Of a DNA stretch of 9,057 nucleotides, positions 7,054-9,057 are shown piece by piece. A program made the position numbers and the translations under genes. How positions within the stretch are numbered: position 1 is the first letter of the stretch; every line of letters starts with the position of its first letter. The notes below the pieces were generated by a model. That model saw nothing but the letters and a program-made list of their open reading frames with translations. It made no database searches and had not been told where the DNA came from. Source of the stretch: Roseimaritima sp. (GTDB lineage: Bacteria > Planctomycetota > Planctomycetia > Pirellulales > Pirellulaceae); NCBI GenBank assembly GCA_007124075.1, contig SLFV01000556.1, positions 1 to 9,057 of the forward strand, written 5' to 3'.

Positions 7054-8592
7054 ATGTTAGCGCGGTTAAAGACATTCACGCTTCTGGGAATTGAAGCGAT
7101 CCCGGTGGACGTTGAAGTCGACTTGTCGGCTGCGGCCCTGCCAAAAACAATTTTGGTTGGCCTTCCCGATACCGCGGTCAAGGAGAGTACGCATCGCGTT
7201 GAACGCGCGTTGGTTAACAGTGGGTTTAGCAAACCACAGGACCGTGTGGTGATTAATTTAGCACCGGGCGATCTGCAGAAGCAGGCCGCCGGGTTCGATT
7301 TGCCGATTTCGCTGGGGGTTCTGGCGGGAAGTGGTCAGTTACGTTCCGATGCGCTGGAGGATTACGCGGTCATCGGTGAACTAGCGCTGGAAGGTTACAC
7401 CCGACCGATCAAGGGAGGTTTGTCGGTTGCAATCGAAGCGACCAAACAGGCGGGTCTACGCGGGTTGGTGCTGCCCGCAGCCAACGCCGCCGAAGCCGCT
7501 GTGGTGGAGGGTATCGACATCATTCCTGTGGAGACACTGTCCCAGGCTGTCGCGTTTTTCTCCGGTGAGCTGACGATCGATCCCGCTCCCAGTCGCATCG
7601 AGGAATGGTTTGCGCAACTGAGCATTTACGACCTGGACTTTGCGGATGTTCGCGGTCAAGAAATGGGCAAGCGGGCATTGATGCTGGCGGCCGCAGGCAG
7701 GCATAACCTCCTGATGCTAGGCCCGCCCGGTAGTGGGAAGACGATGCTGGCGAAACGTCTGCCAACGATCCTGCCGGAATTGACGGCGGCGGAATCGATT
7801 GAAACGACCCGCATCTACAGTGCGTTGGGGCAACTGCCCACGGGCAAGCCTTTGTTGGCTACCCGTCCGTTTCGCAGTCCGCACCACACGATCAGCGATG
7901 CGGGACTGGTGGGTGGAGGGAGCCCTCCTACGCCGGGGGAAATCTCCAAGGCTCATAACGGGATTTTATTTTTGGATGAACTGCCGGAATTCAATCGAAA
8001 AACGCTGGAGGTGATGCGTCAACCCCTGGAGGACGGCTCGGTTACCATTAGTCGTGCGCTCCGCAGCACGACGTTTCCCGCGGACTTCATGCTGATTGCA
8101 GCGGCGAATCCTTGTCCGTGTGGTTACCGCAGCGATCCGAGGCGAACGTGTAACTGTACGCCTTTGCAGATAGAGCGTTACATGGGAAAAATTTCGGGAC
8201 CGCTCCTCGATCGCATCGACATCCATATCGAAGTTCCCGCAGTACCTTTTGATGAATTGGCCAGCGTAGCCCCCGGAACGTCCAGCGGAACGATGCGCCA
8301 GCAGGTGTTGCAGGCCCGAGATATCCAGGCGGCTCGATTCGATAACAGTGTCACTCGCTACAACGCCCAAATGAGTAGCCGAGAAGTGCGGCAGCACTGC
8401 GTGCTGGACCGGCGATGCGCCACAATGCTGCGACAAAGTGTGGAAGAATTAGGGTTGAGCGCACGCGCGCACGACAAGATCTTGCGAGTCGCGCGAACGA
8501 TCGCCGATCTGGAGGCCGCTCCACAAATCCTGGATTTTCATCTGCAGGAAGCCGTCAACTATCGTACACTGGACCGAGATATTTGGGCGTGA
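7054..8592 (+). CDS. comM: ComM/YifB AAA+ helicase (Mg chelatase-like)
   Basis: The 512-residue protein has the three-part ComM/YifB architecture. An N-terminal ChlI/Lon-protease-like domain (about 20-142) includes LVGLPDTAVKES. The AAA+ Mg-chelatase-type core (about 190-395) has Walker A GPPGSGKT (223-230), FRSPHHTISDAGLVGGG (273-289) and Walker B ILFLDE (304-309). A C-terminal domain (about 400-505) has the sensor-2-like stretch around LSARAHDKILRVARTIADL (468-486). Four cysteines (C354, C356, C366, C368) form the family's knuckle-like NPCPCG...CNC motif. Family knowledge: ComM is a hexameric helicase promoting branch migration when transformed DNA is integrated; the old 'magnesium chelatase' label is misleading. 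A GTG at 6994 would add 20 residues, but the family begins at the MLARLKTFTLLG start, so ATG 7054 is chosen. There is no clear Shine-Dalgarno sequence. No other competence gene is nearby. Confidence 0.95.
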   Translation: MLARLKTFTLLGIEAIPVDVEVDLSAAALPKTILVGLPDTAVKESTHRVERALVNSGFSKPQDRVVINLAPGDLQKQAAGFDLPISLGVLAGSGQLRSDALEDYAVIGELALEGYTRPIKGGLSVAIEATKQAGLRGLVLPAANAAEAAVVEGIDIIPVETLSQAVAFFSGELTIDPAPSRIEEWFAQLSIYDLDFADVRGQEMGKRALMLAAAGRHNLLMLGPPGSGKTMLAKRLPTILPELTAAESIETTRIYSALGQLPTGKPLLATRPFRSPHHTISDAGLVGGGSPPTPGEISKAHNGILFLDELPEFNRKTLEVMRQPLEDGSVTISRALRSTTFPADFMLIAAANPCPCGYRSDPRRTCNCTPLQIERYMGKISGPLLDRIDIHIEVPAVPFDELASVAPGTSSGTMRQQVLQARDIQAARFDNSVTRYNAQMSSREVRQHCVLDRRCATMLRQSVEELGLSARAHDKILRVARTIADLEAAPQILDFHLQEAVNYRTLDRDIWA

Positions 8593-8626
8593 CGTTCAGA
8601 GTCAGGGAGTTTCGTACGCAAACCAA

Positions 8627-8700
8627 TACCCTCGGCAGGATTCGAACCTGCGGCCTGCGCGTTAGGAATGCGCTGCTCTATCCAGCTGAGCTACGAGGGC
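8627..8700 (-). tRNA. tRNA-Arg (anticodon CCU)
   Basis: A complete 74-base cloverleaf reads on the minus strand from 8700 to 8627. The acceptor arm GCCCTCG pairs with CGAGGGT, with a G1-U72 wobble. The D stem is GCTC/GAGC with a 9-base loop containing GG. The T arm is GCAGG, TTCGAAT, CCTGC, and the variable loop AGGCC has five bases. The anticodon loop TTCCTAA puts CCT at 8664-8666, so it reads AGG. The discriminator base is A73, and CCA is not encoded (TTGGT follows), so it must be added after transcription. One oddity is that the last anticodon-stem pair, position 31-39, is A-C rather than Watson-Crick. It lies between the comM stop and the kinase gene. Confidence 0.95.
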
Positions 8701-8715
8701 GACCCAGTATCCTCA

Positions 8716-8721
8716 ATTCTA
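8716..8721 (-). promoter_or_regulatory. Possible -10 box for the tRNA gene
   Basis: TAGAAT on the minus strand matches the TATAAT consensus at five of six positions and ends 15 bases before the tRNA 5' end, a suitable distance for a short leader. No good -35 element is seen 16-18 bases upstream, so this is a weak call. The tRNA could instead be read through from the kinase gene, whose stop codon is 70 bases upstream. Confidence 0.3.
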
Positions 8722-8770
8722 CCAAGTTTGCGCTGGGCAGAAAGTGCCGTAGTGTGTTGCGAACGCCGCT

Positions 8771-9057
8771 TCAAATCGCGTTTGGGCGGTTTGTGCCCAC
8801 GCGATGCAGCAGCGAGGCAATCGGGGGTTTGGCATCGGCGGTGCCATTGTCGGAGGATGGGGCCTGCTGCAGTTTGATGGGCAAACGAACGAAAAAGGTG
8901 CTGCCTTGGCCCAGTTGGCTGCTGAAGACGACTTCACCCCCCAGCAGCTTGCATAACTCTTTGACAATCGAAAGACCCAGTCCTGTCCCCGAGTATTCGC
9001 GGATCAGCCCATCTCCATCCAGGACGCGACGGCTTTGGCGAAACTTTTCGAAAATGA
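8771..9057 (-). CDS. Sensor histidine kinase, C-terminal part (cut by window edge)
   Basis: The last 94 codons of a gene that enters from the right edge end in TGA at 8771-8773. The translation contains the F box IFEKFRQ (residues 1-7 of the visible part) and the G2 box GTGLGLSIVKEL (23-34, bases 8954-8989). GGEVVFSSQLGQGSTFFVRLP (39-59, shown here by its ends GGEV and FFVRLP) follows, which is the usual end of a HATPase_c domain. The N and G1 boxes, the phosphorylated His and any sensor domain lie outside the window. A tail of about 35 residues rich in Ala, Pro and Ser follows the ATPase fold, and there is no receiver domain after it. The signal and partner regulator are unknown. The tRNA gene lies 70 bases downstream on the same strand. 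Confidence 0.9.
   Translation of the reverse strand, partial: IFEKFRQSRRVLDGDGLIREYSGTGLGLSIVKELCKLLGGEVVFSSQLGQGSTFFVRLPIKLQQAPSSDNGTADAKPPIASLLHRVGTNRPNAI

Noticed and set aside
6629..7075. 148-codon minus-strand frame spanning the deaD-comM gap
   Set aside because: It overlaps the start of comM, ends inside the small hairpin before the helicase, and the translation resembles no protein family; a long chance frame in moderately GC-rich DNA.
8593..8626. Terminator search after comM
   Set aside because: Only the short palindrome CGTACG is present, without a stem of useful length or a T tract.
1..9057. CRISPR array, insertion sequence, phage or defence system
   Set aside because: No regularly spaced repeats, no transposase or integrase motif, and every clear gene is a known chromosomal family. 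The tRNA has no adjoining integrase or duplicated 3' end in the window.

Overview
The window looks like chromosomal DNA of a marine-type planctomycete, probably in the Rhodopirellula/Pirellulaceae range. The evidence is moderate GC with long genes, a secreted formylglycine-type sulfatase (a hugely expanded family in these bacteria), a bacterial DeaD-type helicase with a long basic tail, weak or absent Shine-Dalgarno sequences at most starts, and a tRNA without an encoded CCA end. The genus is an inference; no rRNA or other marker gene is present.

Layout from left to right. 1-231 holds no gene I can support. 232-379 is a compact set of inverted repeats ending in a terminator-like hairpin with a T-rich tail. 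It lies directly upstream of a 900-residue membrane protein (402-3104, +) that joins an O-antigen ligase/polymerase (Wzy_C) domain to a C-terminal TPR region. A 48-codon reading frame (259-405, +) with one hydrophobic segment overlaps the ligase start through ATGA. Converging on the ligase gene is a secreted sulfatase (3164-4510, -), and behind it on the same strand is a DeaD/CsdA-type DEAD-box RNA helicase (4613-6604, -). About 450 bp of non-coding DNA with several inverted repeats separates the helicase from the divergent comM/yifB AAA+ helicase gene (7054-8592, +). A tRNA-Arg(CCU) gene follows on the minus strand (8627-8700). The right edge cuts into the 3' end of a sensor histidine kinase gene (8771 to beyond 9057, -).

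Functionally this is a patchwork of independent genes rather than one pathway. The ligase belongs to envelope glycan assembly, the sulfatase to sulfated polysaccharide breakdown outside the cytoplasm, DeaD to RNA remodelling and ribosome assembly in the cold, and ComM to branch migration of incoming DNA in recombination. I see no mobile element, CRISPR array, phage gene or defence island. The most interesting unexplained signal is the structured block at 232-379, which could be a cis-regulatory leader with an attenuator, a small RNA with its own terminator, or one copy of an intergenic repeat family.
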